The notes under the pieces are model-generated. The model had not been told where the DNA came from and did not search any database. It saw nothing but the letters and a program-made list of their open reading frames with translations. Shown here piece by piece: positions 57,502 through 64,000 of a DNA stretch of 64,000 nucleotides. The DNA lies in assembly GCA_964608915.1 (NCBI GenBank), contig CAZSQA010000033.1, positions 1-64,000 of the forward strand, in the 5' to 3' direction. Position 1 is the stretch's first letter; every line of letters begins with the position of its first letter. The position numbers and the translations under genes are program-made. The DNA is from QWQI01 sp964608915. GTDB lineage: Bacteria > Planctomycetota > Planctomycetia > Isosphaerales > Isosphaeraceae.

Positions 57502-59580
57502 ATGAGCGATCATTCGACCGATTCCGCACCTCGATTCACGAATCGCCTGGCCCACGAAACCAGCCCCTACCTGCTGCAGCACGCACATAACCCGGTGGAC
57601 TGGTACCCCTGGGGCGAAGAGGCTCTGGCTCGATCGAAGGCCGAAAACAAGCCGATTTTTCTGTCCGTCGGCTATTCGGCCTGTCACTGGTGCCACGTGA
57701 TGGAACGGGAAAGCTTCGAAAACGCGGCTCTCGCGGAACTCATGAACGAACGGTTCGTGAACGTGAAAGTCGACAGGGAAGAAAGACCCGATATCGACCA
57801 GATTTACATGTCCGCAGTGCAGGCCATGACAGGCCGGGGCGGCTGGCCGATGTCCGTTTTCCTCACGCCTGATGGCCAGCCGTTTTTCGGCGGGACGTAT
57901 TATCCCCCGGAAGATCGCCACGGCATGCCAGGCTTTCGGCGAGTCATTCTCTCCGTCCACGAGGCCTGGCTGCGTCGTCGCGACGAGATCCACGCATCCG
58001 CGGCCGAAATGACGGCCCATCTTGCCGATCTTGCAAAATTACCGGCCGGTTCCGACTCGAAATCGCTCGGCTATGAAACGATCGAAAACGCCGCTGTCGC
58101 CCTTCGCCGCATGTTCGACCCCGTCCATGGCGGCTTCGGCCAGGCGCCCAAATTTCCGCACCCGATGGACCTGAGACTGCTGATGCGCTGCGCCCATCGC
58201 ACCAGGGACGCGCACTCGCTGCACATGGTCCGTCACACGCTCGACAAAATGGCCAGAGGCGGGATTTACGATCACCTCGGAGGCGGTTTCGCCCGCTATT
58301 CGACCGACGCCAAGTGGCTCGTCCCTCATTTCGAAAAAATGCTGTACGATAACGCCTTACTGGCAGCCGCCTATACCGAGGCTTACCAGTTGACGGGCGA
58401 CGAAGATTTCGCCCGCTCGGCCCGGGAAACGCTCGATTACCTGATCGGCCGCATGCAGGACCCTGTCGAAGGCGGCTTTTTCGCCACCGAGGATGCCGAC
58501 AGCGAAGGTGTCGAAGGCAAGTTTTACGTCTGGTCCGGCGAGGAAGTCGTCGCCGTGCTCAGCCCTGACAGGGGGGATCGCTTCTGCGCGATCTACGACG
58601 TCAGCCCGCACGGCAACTGGGAACATCAGAACATTCTGAATCTTCTCAAACCCATCGCGCAGACCGCCGCCGAACTGAACGTCGGCGAAGATCAACTTCG
58701 GCGCGAACTTTCCGAAGATCGAGCCAGGCTCTTCGCACGCCGCGAAACGCGCATACCACCGGGCAAGGACACGAAAGTGCTGACCGGCTGGAACGGCCTG
58801 GCCCTGGCCGCCTTCGCGGACGCCGCCTGGACGTTCGACGAGCCCCGATATCTCGAAGCCGCCCGCCGCTGCGCAGCGTTCCTCAAACGCCGCATGGTCG
58901 GCACCGATGGCCTCCTGCTCCACAGCTTCAAGGACGGCCAGGCAAGGTTCAACGCTTATCTCGACGATTATGCCGCCGTGATCGACGGCCTCGTCCGGCT
59001 TTTCGAAGCCGACGGCGACATCGCCTGGCTTTCCTGGGCCGAAGAACTCGCCGGAATACTCGACCGTGAATTCCGCGACGAAGCCGAAGGCGGCTTTTTC
59101 TACACCGGCAAAAGCCATGAAGCGCTGATCCTGCGAAACAAGGATTATCAGGATAACGCGACACCCTCCGGCAACGCCCTGGCCGCCACGGCCCTTGCTC
59201 GCCTGGGCCGCGTGACGGGCAATCAGGAACGGACGGCCCGCGCCTGGGAGACGGTCAAGGCCATGGGCCCGATTCTCGAACGGTATCCGATGGCAGCCGG
59301 GCAGGGGCTGATCGCGCTGGATTTCCTGCTCGCCGATGGCCCGGAAATTGTGCTGAGCGCCACACTGGCCGACGACGAATACAAGGCCTGCAGACGCTTG
59401 CTGGCCCGGCGGTTCGAACCGGGCAGAGTGATCGTGCCCCATGTGGCCGGTTCGGCGGCCAGTCTCGAACTGGCCCGCGATCGCCCGCCCAGATCGGGCC
59501 GGCTGACGGCTTACGTCTGCCGCGGAGCAAGCTGCGAAGAGCCCCGAGTCGGCCTGGACGCTCTGGCGGATCGCGATTGA
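57502..59580 (+). CDS. DUF255/YyaL thioredoxin-domain protein
   Basis: 692 aa, no signal peptide. The N-terminal thioredoxin-like domain is the conserved NRLAHETSPYLLQHAHNPVD with the CxxC of ACHWCHVMERESF and GGWPMSVFLTPDGQPFFGG. An alpha/alpha-barrel similar to six-hairpin glycosidases follows (GGIYDHLGGGFARYSTDAKW, HFEKMLYDNALL, GKDTKVLTGWNGLALAAFA, NALAATALARLG). This is the YyaL/SSP411 family, widespread from bacteria to animals; biochemistry is unresolved, with redox or sugar-epimerase-like roles suggested. Length is normal for the family. It is preceded by 179 bp with a small CGGGG/CCCCG hairpin and is probably transcribed on its own. Confidence 0.94.
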   Translation: MSDHSTDSAPRFTNRLAHETSPYLLQHAHNPVDWYPWGEEALARSKAENKPIFLSVGYSACHWCHVMERESFENAALAELMNERFVNVKVDREERPDIDQIYMSAVQAMTGRGGWPMSVFLTPDGQPFFGGTYYPPEDRHGMPGFRRVILSVHEAWLRRRDEIHASAAEMTAHLADLAKLPAGSDSKSLGYETIENAAVALRRMFDPVHGGFGQAPKFPHPMDLRLLMRCAHRTRDAHSLHMVRHTLDKMARGGIYDHLGGGFARYSTDAKWLVPHFEKMLYDNALLAAAYTEAYQLTGDEDFARSARETLDYLIGRMQDPVEGGFFATEDADSEGVEGKFYVWSGEEVVAVLSPDRGDRFCAIYDVSPHGNWEHQNILNLLKPIAQTAAELNVGEDQLRRELSEDRARLFARRETRIPPGKDTKVLTGWNGLALAAFADAAWTFDEPRYLEAARRCAAFLKRRMVGTDGLLLHSFKDGQARFNAYLDDYAAVIDGLVRLFEADGDIAWLSWAEELAGILDREFRDEAEGGFFYTGKSHEALILRNKDYQDNATPSGNALAATALARLGRVTGNQERTARAWETVKAMGPILERYPMAAGQGLIALDFLLADGPEIVLSATLADDEYKACRRLLARRFEPGRVIVPHVAGSAASLELARDRPPRSGRLTAYVCRGASCEEPRVGLDALADRD

Positions 59581-59720
59581 CCGAACAGGCCTCAGGCATG
59601 ATTCGGGCTGGATTCGACCCAGCCTGGCAGCCAGCTCACCGCCGCCATTCGCGGGCAGCCTCGAAAAGGCGACCGCGGAAGGGGCTTGACACCACATTCG
59701 GCCGCCCCGTAATCTTGCCC

Positions 59721-59932
59721 GTGCTCGCGGTGCAAGGCGTATCCGAACAGGATCGCCTCGAACAGGGAACTCCGGTGTGATTCCGGGACGGTCCGGCCGC
59801 TGTCATCCGCATGCGAACCCACAAGTTCGCGACCGTTCGCTCCTTCTTAATTCGAAGTGCCATTGCCTGGTCGTCCAGGTGAGAAGGCTTCGAGCGAACG
59901 TGGCGGTAAGTCAGAAGACCTACCTCGAGCAA
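59721..59932 (+). promoter_or_regulatory. Cobalamin (B12) riboswitch
   Basis: The consensus blocks appear in the right order: AGGGAACTCCGGTGTGATTCC (from 59764), then the GCCGCTGTCATCCGC equivalent of the CCGCNACTGT box, then GAAGTGCCATTGCC and GAGAAGGC of the P4-P6 core, then AGTCAGAAGACC (59909-59920), the classic B12-box. GCTCG (59723-59727) and CGAGC (59926-59930) close the P1 stem. It lies on the + strand, 268 bp upstream of a PEP-CTERM protein gene, and no other gene intervenes. It should turn that gene down when adenosyl- or other cobalamin is plentiful. Confidence 0.92.
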
Positions 59933-59984
59933 GACGACCAAGGGCCCTCCTGGATTGGGGCAGTCGTTGCGATCGGACGCGCTC

Positions 59985-60006
59985 TGCCCGGTTTCTTAGC
60001 CGGGCA
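59985..60006 (+). other. Hairpin after the riboswitch, possible expression platform
   Basis: TGCCCGG (59985-59991) and CCGGGCA (60000-60006) form a 7-bp stem with an 8-base loop, 52 bp past the aptamer. AAAAGCC...GGGCTT follows as a second short stem (60008-60022). There is no U-tract, so it would not be a classic terminator. It could take part in the switch, or be an unrelated repeat; I cannot decide. Confidence 0.4.
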
Positions 60007-60199
60007 AAAGCCATAAGGGCTTGAGTCGTCCGTTTGTCGAACTTCGCTCAGCTCGTTCTCGAAACAGAATCCGGAGAGATTCCGGTTTCCGTCTCTGCGC
60101 TGAACGTATGACGACCGCCGCAAGTCGGCCGGTCGCGGAACGTTCGCGCCCGGAGTCATTCGGCGACGAGCCACAATGTGCGCCAAGAAGGTGACACTC

Positions 60200-61054
60200 A
60201 TGAACTTTCGCACCCTGGCGGGGGCTGCGGCTCTCGCGCTATTCTCAATTCCTGGAACGCTTTGCGCCGGACTGATCTACTCAGGCCCGCGCGATACGAA
60301 CCACTCGATCGATCCGGCCTACGCGGCGGCCGACTCCCGGTTCGTCGAATGGGCGAACGAAATCGATGCATCACGCACAGCGTTCGCTCCCCGTGGCAGC
60401 AGCTCCATCAACACGACGGGCGGTTTCAATAGCCTGGGTGATCTGAACGCGGCGGAGATCGCCGCGGGAACCACTCCAGGTTATCTGACCGTCACGTTTC
60501 CCCATGGAATCCGCAATGGCGAGGGCCACGATTTCGCCGTCTTCGAAAACGGCTTCGTGTTTCCGTCCGAGCCTTTTCTGCTCGCCGAACTGGCTTATGT
60601 GGAGGTTTCGACGGACGGAACTTCCTTCGCCCGATTCCCTTCCATTTCCACCAATACCACGTGGGCCGGCACGTTCGGCCAGGCGTTCGGCGGCTTCGAC
60701 TCGACCCGGATCCATAACCTGGCCGGCAAACATGCGGCTGGTTTCGGAACCCCGTTCGAACTCGACGATCTCCTGACCGACCCTCTCGTGCTGGCAGGAA
60801 CGGTAGATCTGTCGAATATCCAGTTTCTGCGGCTCGTCGACATTCCCGGCAATGGCGCGTTTCAGGACAGCCAGGGGAATCCGATCCTTGACGCCTGGCT
60901 CACTTCGGGCACGGGCGGTTTCGATTTTCGACTCGGCTCTGGCAACGGGGTCGGCGTGATCCACGCCGTGCCCGAGCCGGCGGCCCTGATCTCGTTGACG
61001 ATCGGGGCAATTTGCATCGTTCTGCGAAAGAAGCGAAGCACAATGAAATCGTGA
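60200..61054 (+). CDS. PEP-CTERM surface protein under a B12 riboswitch
   Basis: 284 aa from ATG 60200, which has AAGGTG nine bases upstream. Signal peptide 1-23 (LAGAAALALFSIPGTLCAG). The mature domain is beta-rich, with conserved-looking FAVFENGFVFPSEPFLLAEL, AYVEVSTDGTSFARFPS, NLAGKHAAGFGTPFELDDL and FLRLVDIPGNGAF. The C-terminus is a PEP-CTERM sorting signal: VPEPAALISLTIGAICIVL followed by RKKR. An exosortase should cleave it and anchor or release it at the cell surface. From memory, surface proteins with the VFENGF...YVEVSTDG core also occur in B12 or cobalt uptake loci elsewhere. A cobalamin-capture role is a reasonable inference. Confidence 0.9.
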   Translation: MNFRTLAGAAALALFSIPGTLCAGLIYSGPRDTNHSIDPAYAAADSRFVEWANEIDASRTAFAPRGSSSINTTGGFNSLGDLNAAEIAAGTTPGYLTVTFPHGIRNGEGHDFAVFENGFVFPSEPFLLAELAYVEVSTDGTSFARFPSISTNTTWAGTFGQAFGGFDSTRIHNLAGKHAAGFGTPFELDDLLTDPLVLAGTVDLSNIQFLRLVDIPGNGAFQDSQGNPILDAWLTSGTGGFDFRLGSGNGVGVIHAVPEPAALISLTIGAICIVLRKKRSTMKS

Positions 61055-61104
61055 CATTCCGAATGTCACATAACCGAAGCGTTTTTGCCTGAACAAGGCA
61101 GCGA

Positions 61105-61136
61105 AAAGGCCGCTCCGATATGTCGGAGCGGCCTTT
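61105..61136. terminator. Strong bidirectional intrinsic terminator
   Basis: AAAGGCCGCTCCGA (61105-61118) and TCGGAGCGGCCTTT (61123-61136) form a perfect 14-bp stem with a TATG loop. The A-rich left flank and T-rich right flank suit termination from both sides. It sits between the convergent PEP-CTERM and aquaporin genes. Confidence 0.88.
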
Positions 61137-61180
61137 CGTTCATCTCGTTCGGTCAGAAGTTGTCCGGCCGAATTACGATC

Positions 61181-61810
61181 TCACTTGTCTTCCGGGTTCA
61201 GGAACTTGAACACGGCACCCGCAGCCAGACCGCCCAGAAGATCGGCCACGATGTGAATGTAGATGGAGCCAAGATTGATGGCACCCATGACGCCCGCACC
61301 GATGGCGACAGCCGGATTGAATGCGCCACCCGAGATGTCACCCACGGCGAAGGCCCCGGTCAGGACCGTGAAGCCGATCGCCAGGCCATAGAACGAATTG
61401 CCCGCAGTTCCTTTGGCCGTGGCGGCGTTCAGGACGACATAGGCCAGGGCGAAGGTGAACAGGAACTCAGCCAGGGCGGCCTTCACGATATCGGCCGGCG
61501 GTTCCGCGGAGCCTTGCTTCCGGAGGAAAACGGCGATCGCCGCGGCGGCGACGGCCCCGATCACTTGCGCGACCCAGTACGGAACCACTTCGGCCTTCGG
61601 ATGACGGCCGCGAACGGTCAGGGCCAGTGTCACGGCCGGATTGTAGTGGCCACCGGAAAGGTGACCACCCGCGTAAACCATGACCATCAGGGCACTACCG
61701 ATGGCCAGAGGCGGAATCACGCCTTTGCCATCGCCCAAAACCGTGCACCCGATCGTCAGGACCAGGAAAAACGTGCCGATCGCCTCGCAAACCAACTTCT
61801 TCGGTAGCAT
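61181..61810 (-). CDS. Aquaporin-family (MIP) channel with TIP-like selectivity filter
   Basis: 209 aa with six helices. The NPA motifs are HYNPAVTLAL and AFNPAVAIGAG. The residue after the second NPA is Val rather than Arg, so the usual aromatic/arginine filter lacks its Arg; the same replacement occurs in some plant tonoplast aquaporins with broader solute range. The preceding HLSGGHYNP and the VFLRKQGSAEPPADI loop are otherwise normal. It may pass water plus other small solutes. It is divergent from the gene at 62.1 kb and convergent with the PEP-CTERM gene. Confidence 0.9.
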   Translation of the reverse strand: MLPKKLVCEAIGTFFLVLTIGCTVLGDGKGVIPPLAIGSALMVMVYAGGHLSGGHYNPAVTLALTVRGRHPKAEVVPYWVAQVIGAVAAAAIAVFLRKQGSAEPPADIVKAALAEFLFTFALAYVVLNAATAKGTAGNSFYGLAIGFTVLTGAFAVGDISGGAFNPAVAIGAGVMGAINLGSIYIHIVADLLGGLAAGAVFKFLNPEDK

Positions 61811-62098
61811 GCGTTCTCATTCCTCATTCAGAATCTTCCGGGCCGATACACCCCACATGTCGTAAGAGGATAATCCACGACAAGTCCGATAGGAACATCA
61901 GATATCGCAAAATGCCCCAGTTTACGGGTCAACGCATTCGAAATGCCCCTGGCGCCTTGCGCTTTACCGGTCACGAATCCGGTTGACCTGTCGGATCCGT
62001 TCTGATGAAATCGTCCCAGGACGAATCGAAAACGCCAACGTTTTCGCCGTCGCGCGCCAGTCGGCAACCATTTCCGCATGCTCTTCCGAGGTGGAACG

Positions 62099-62584
62099 AT
62101 GAGCCAGGGCACGACTCCGCATACCGGATACCGAACGCAAGCAATTCCGGCCGCACTGCTCGTCATACTCATGGGCCTCTGGATGACGCTTTTCACCCTG
62201 GGCAGCCAGGTGCCATCCTCCGTTTTCGCCAGCCCGGTGCTCCGCTACCTGACGGCGTCGACACCGAACATCATCATGCTCGGTTGCGTTTCCGGAATGA
62301 TCGGCGTGCTGAAACGACAACTCAAAGGTGCCGCCAGCGGCCCTATCGTTTCGGATTATGTCTCGGGCATCATCTCGGGATTCGTTACGGCGATCGCGGT
62401 CATCGCGTTCCCGGGTGTCGTCTCGAGCCTGAAAATCTCGGGCCATCCATTGTTCGTACCGGATCAGGGCACTTATAACGTCTTTTCGCTCGTCGCATCG
62501 TATCTGGCCTACCAGAGCGGCAACGACATCGGATTCTCCGACCGCCTGACGAAGCGTATTTTCGAAATCCTCAAGCTGGGCTGA
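62099..62584 (+). CDS. Small integral membrane protein, unknown
   Basis: 161 aa from ATG 62099 with GAGGTGG a few bases upstream; the frame opens at 62078. There are about three to four hydrophobic segments: AIPAALLVILMGLWMTLF, NIIMLGCVSGMIGVL, YVSGIISGFVTAIAVIAF and perhaps YNVFSLVASYLAYQ. It ends SGNDIGFSDRLTKRIFEIL. It lies in opposite orientation to the aquaporin gene. No family recognised. Confidence 0.65.
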   Translation: MSQGTTPHTGYRTQAIPAALLVILMGLWMTLFTLGSQVPSSVFASPVLRYLTASTPNIIMLGCVSGMIGVLKRQLKGAASGPIVSDYVSGIISGFVTAIAVIAFPGVVSSLKISGHPLFVPDQGTYNVFSLVASYLAYQSGNDIGFSDRLTKRIFEILKLG

Positions 62585-62754
62585 CTCGATTCGTCGCGAG
62601 TATGGGATCGAGCCGGATGAACAGGGAAATTCGGGCCGAACTTGACGATCGCCGCAACCGGCAAGGGCTCGCTGCCGATATCCCGGCAGACGGCTGACCG
62701 TCTCCGGAGTGTGATGACAATTTTTCGACCCCTGACGTTCCCTGGACATTCGAA

Positions 62755-63339
62755 GTGAAATTCCCGTTCGGCGATTTCGTTTCCCGTTTGATGAAATCGA
62801 TGCCAAGGGGCGCGAAGCGCTCCGGGCCATCGATCGATCCGCAACCTGAATCGACGGAAATCGATTTGCCGGTCTGCCATAAACCGGGCGATCGGCCGAT
62901 GACCGAAGTTATCGAGGTCACACGCCTTGAGCCTGATCGATTCCAGCGGGTCCATTCTCCGGGCCTGGTCGAAGGACTCGCCCGACTTGACATCATCGCA
63001 CTCACGGATCAGCATCCGCAAGGTTTCGAAGTCAATTGCCGTTCCGGATTTCTCTGTGTCTGGTTCTATTTCGAAAGCCCGGGGGTCAATCTTGGCCCCG
63101 ATGGCGAATATGTCCGCAATACTGTCGAGAAGTTCGGCGGAATTTGCGATGGCGGCGGCAATACGCACCTGCTTTTTTCGATACCGGCGCGTTTCGGCTT
63201 CCCTGCGATCGAAAAGCTGTTCGGCGACCTATCGGCTCAATTCCCCGGCTCATCCTGGCTTTTCGGGAATGTCTACGACCCATGGAACGGTTTCTCTCCG
63301 TTCGGCTGGTGGGAATCCATGCCCCCGTTTACGGATTGA
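62755..63339 (+). CDS. Hypothetical protein, possibly DUF4265-like
   Basis: 194 aa from GTG 62755 (ATGs at 62794 and 62803 are alternatives; none has a clear ribosome site). No signal peptide or membrane segment. The core PGLVEGLARLDIIALTDQHP with FEVNCRSGFLCVWFYFE resembles DUF4265 immunity-like or regulatory small proteins, but the match is weak. It ends with a Trp/Phe/Pro-rich stretch (DPWNGFSPFGWWESMPP). It converges on the DUF1501 gene at the window edge with 22 bp between stops. Confidence 0.5.
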   Translation: MKFPFGDFVSRLMKSMPRGAKRSGPSIDPQPESTEIDLPVCHKPGDRPMTEVIEVTRLEPDRFQRVHSPGLVEGLARLDIIALTDQHPQGFEVNCRSGFLCVWFYFESPGVNLGPDGEYVRNTVEKFGGICDGGGNTHLLFSIPARFGFPAIEKLFGDLSAQFPGSSWLFGNVYDPWNGFSPFGWWESMPPFTD

Positions 63340-63361
63340 TCGAAATTCGAATTTCTTTTCG

Positions 63362-64000
63362 TTATCCCCGTTTTCTCGACGATTCGAAAAGCCCCGTGAT
63401 CGGCCTGCCCAGCGTCAGCCGGAATGGCCGGTCAAGCCGGTCGCGATATTCCATTTCCGGATCCAGCCCCAGCGCGGCCGCGATGGTCGCGTGCACGTCC
63501 CAGGGGCCGTAGCGGTCCGATGTCGGATAGGCGGCGAATTTGTCCGACGAACCGAGCACGGCCCCGCGCTGGACTCCCGCCCCCGCGGCGATCATCGAAT
63601 AGACATTGGCCCAGTGCTTGCGGCCAGGAGATGCTCCAGAGAAACGGGGCTCGAGCGCCACGCGCGGAGCACGGCCGAATTCGCCCACGCATAGAACCAG
63701 CGTCGAAGCCAGCAGGCCTCGCTGATCCAGATCTTCCAGCAAGGCCGAAAACGTTTTGTCGAACCTGGGCAGGAGATATTTCCGCATCACTTCGAACAGG
63801 TCATTGTGGGTGTCCCAGCCCTGGGCCTGCGGCACGTCAGGCTCCAGATCCTGCCCACGGCCCTTATTGTTCCAGATGACCGTGATGAGCGGCACGCCGG
63901 CCTCGACCAGTCTGCGAGCCAGCAGGCACGCGAGCCCCGAGCGGTCGCGGCCATATCGGTCCAGAACGGCTTCAGGCTCGGCCGAAAGGTCAAAAGCCTT
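63362..64000 (-). CDS. DUF1501 protein, C-terminal part (truncated by window edge)
   Basis: The last 212 codons are visible; the N-terminus lies beyond base 64000. Recognisable DUF1501 blocks are LACLLARRLVEAGVPLITV, QGWDTHNDLFEVMRKYLLPR, LASTLVLCVGEFGRAPRV and RYGPWDVHATIAAALGL. The GWDTH and GEFGR positions match the gene at 20.3 kb, while GRKHWANVYSMIAAGAGV replaces GRDHW, so metal binding may differ. It is a different paralogue from the one paired with DUF1549 at 18.4-21.6 kb; its own partner would lie to the right. Confidence 0.88.
   Translation of the reverse strand, partial: KAFDLSAEPEAVLDRYGRDRSGLACLLARRLVEAGVPLITVIWNNKGRGQDLEPDVPQAQGWDTHNDLFEVMRKYLLPRFDKTFSALLEDLDQRGLLASTLVLCVGEFGRAPRVALEPRFSGASPGRKHWANVYSMIAAGAGVQRGAVLGSSDKFAAYPTSDRYGPWDVHATIAAALGLDPEMEYRDRLDRPFRLTLGRPITGLFESSRKRG

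Noticed and set aside
58357..59697. A 446-codon open frame on the - strand
   Set aside because: It is antisense to the well-supported YyaL/DUF255 gene and has a low-complexity Gly/Ala/Arg-rich translation.

Overview
The window is about 58-60% GC (by eye) and reads as a chromosomal segment of a planctomycete (phylum Planctomycetota; the gene families would fit Isosphaerales or Gemmatales, but I cannot place it to genus). The taxonomic signal comes from protein families: a DUF1549/DUF1553 plus DUF1501 gene pair (18.4-21.6 kb), a second DUF1501 gene cut by the right edge, a DUF1559 prepilin-like protein beside a tiny lipoprotein (39.7-41.0 kb), a large PVC-type dehydrogenase with a C-terminal haem c motif (34.4-37.9 kb), a Tat-exported Gfo/Idh/MocA oxidoreductase, a PEP-CTERM surface protein, and two proteins whose N-termini carry LEDR/LESL-type motifs. 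I see no rRNA, tRNA, prophage, integrase, IS element or CRISPR array. The tetranucleotide CGAA/TTCG is very frequent in genes and gaps alike, which is one reason many long opposite-strand frames stay open by chance.

Layout. 0.3-8 kb: an Ig-like secreted protein, a cytidylate-kinase-like protein, a NagB-type sugar-phosphate deaminase, an alanine/sodium symporter with an extra extracellular insert, IspD, an orphan Mrr-type restriction endonuclease, and a CoaC-like flavoprotein. 7.9-12.4 kb: a 1481-residue patatin-like lipase whose catalytic Ser and Asp boxes are separated by a membrane domain. 12.7-18.2 kb: an SBF-like transporter with a terminator overlapping its stop codon, an esterase/SMP-30 fusion, a secreted zinc peptidase and an aquaglyceroporin. 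18.4-25.5 kb: the DUF1549/DUF1501 pair, a short UvrC, a sigma-70-like protein with a surface-protein-type N-terminus, and a double-ACT protein. 25.6-28.7 kb: three genes joined by ATGA overlaps (N-succinylamino-acid racemase/MenC-like enzyme, M20 deacylase, COG3375 GNAT), matching the known irreversible D-to-L amino acid conversion pathway. 28.8-41 kb: oxidoreductase, a gap with inverted REP-like units, Dus, a metallopeptidase with HEAT repeats, a coupled SGNH/PVC-dehydrogenase pair, and the DUF1559 unit.

41-64 kb: two proteins of unknown function, a second giant patatin-like membrane protein (1791 aa), a secreted alpha/beta hydrolase, an amino-acid ABC importer whose binding protein and permease are fused, a protein-isoaspartate methyltransferase with an apparent Tat signal coupled to a 984-residue glycoside-hydrolase-like protein with altered catalytic positions, a YyaL/DUF255 protein, a cobalamin riboswitch upstream of a PEP-CTERM protein, an aquaporin with a non-canonical selectivity filter, and a truncated DUF1501 gene.

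The strongest leads are the B12 riboswitch-controlled surface protein, the membrane-split patatin, the D-amino-acid conversion operon, the sigma factor with a surface-type N-terminal motif, and the apparently degenerate glycosidase downstream of an exported repair enzyme. All calls come from reading the sequence without database searches. Start sites were moved to in-frame starts with a Shine-Dalgarno match, or an ATGA overlap, where one was visible.
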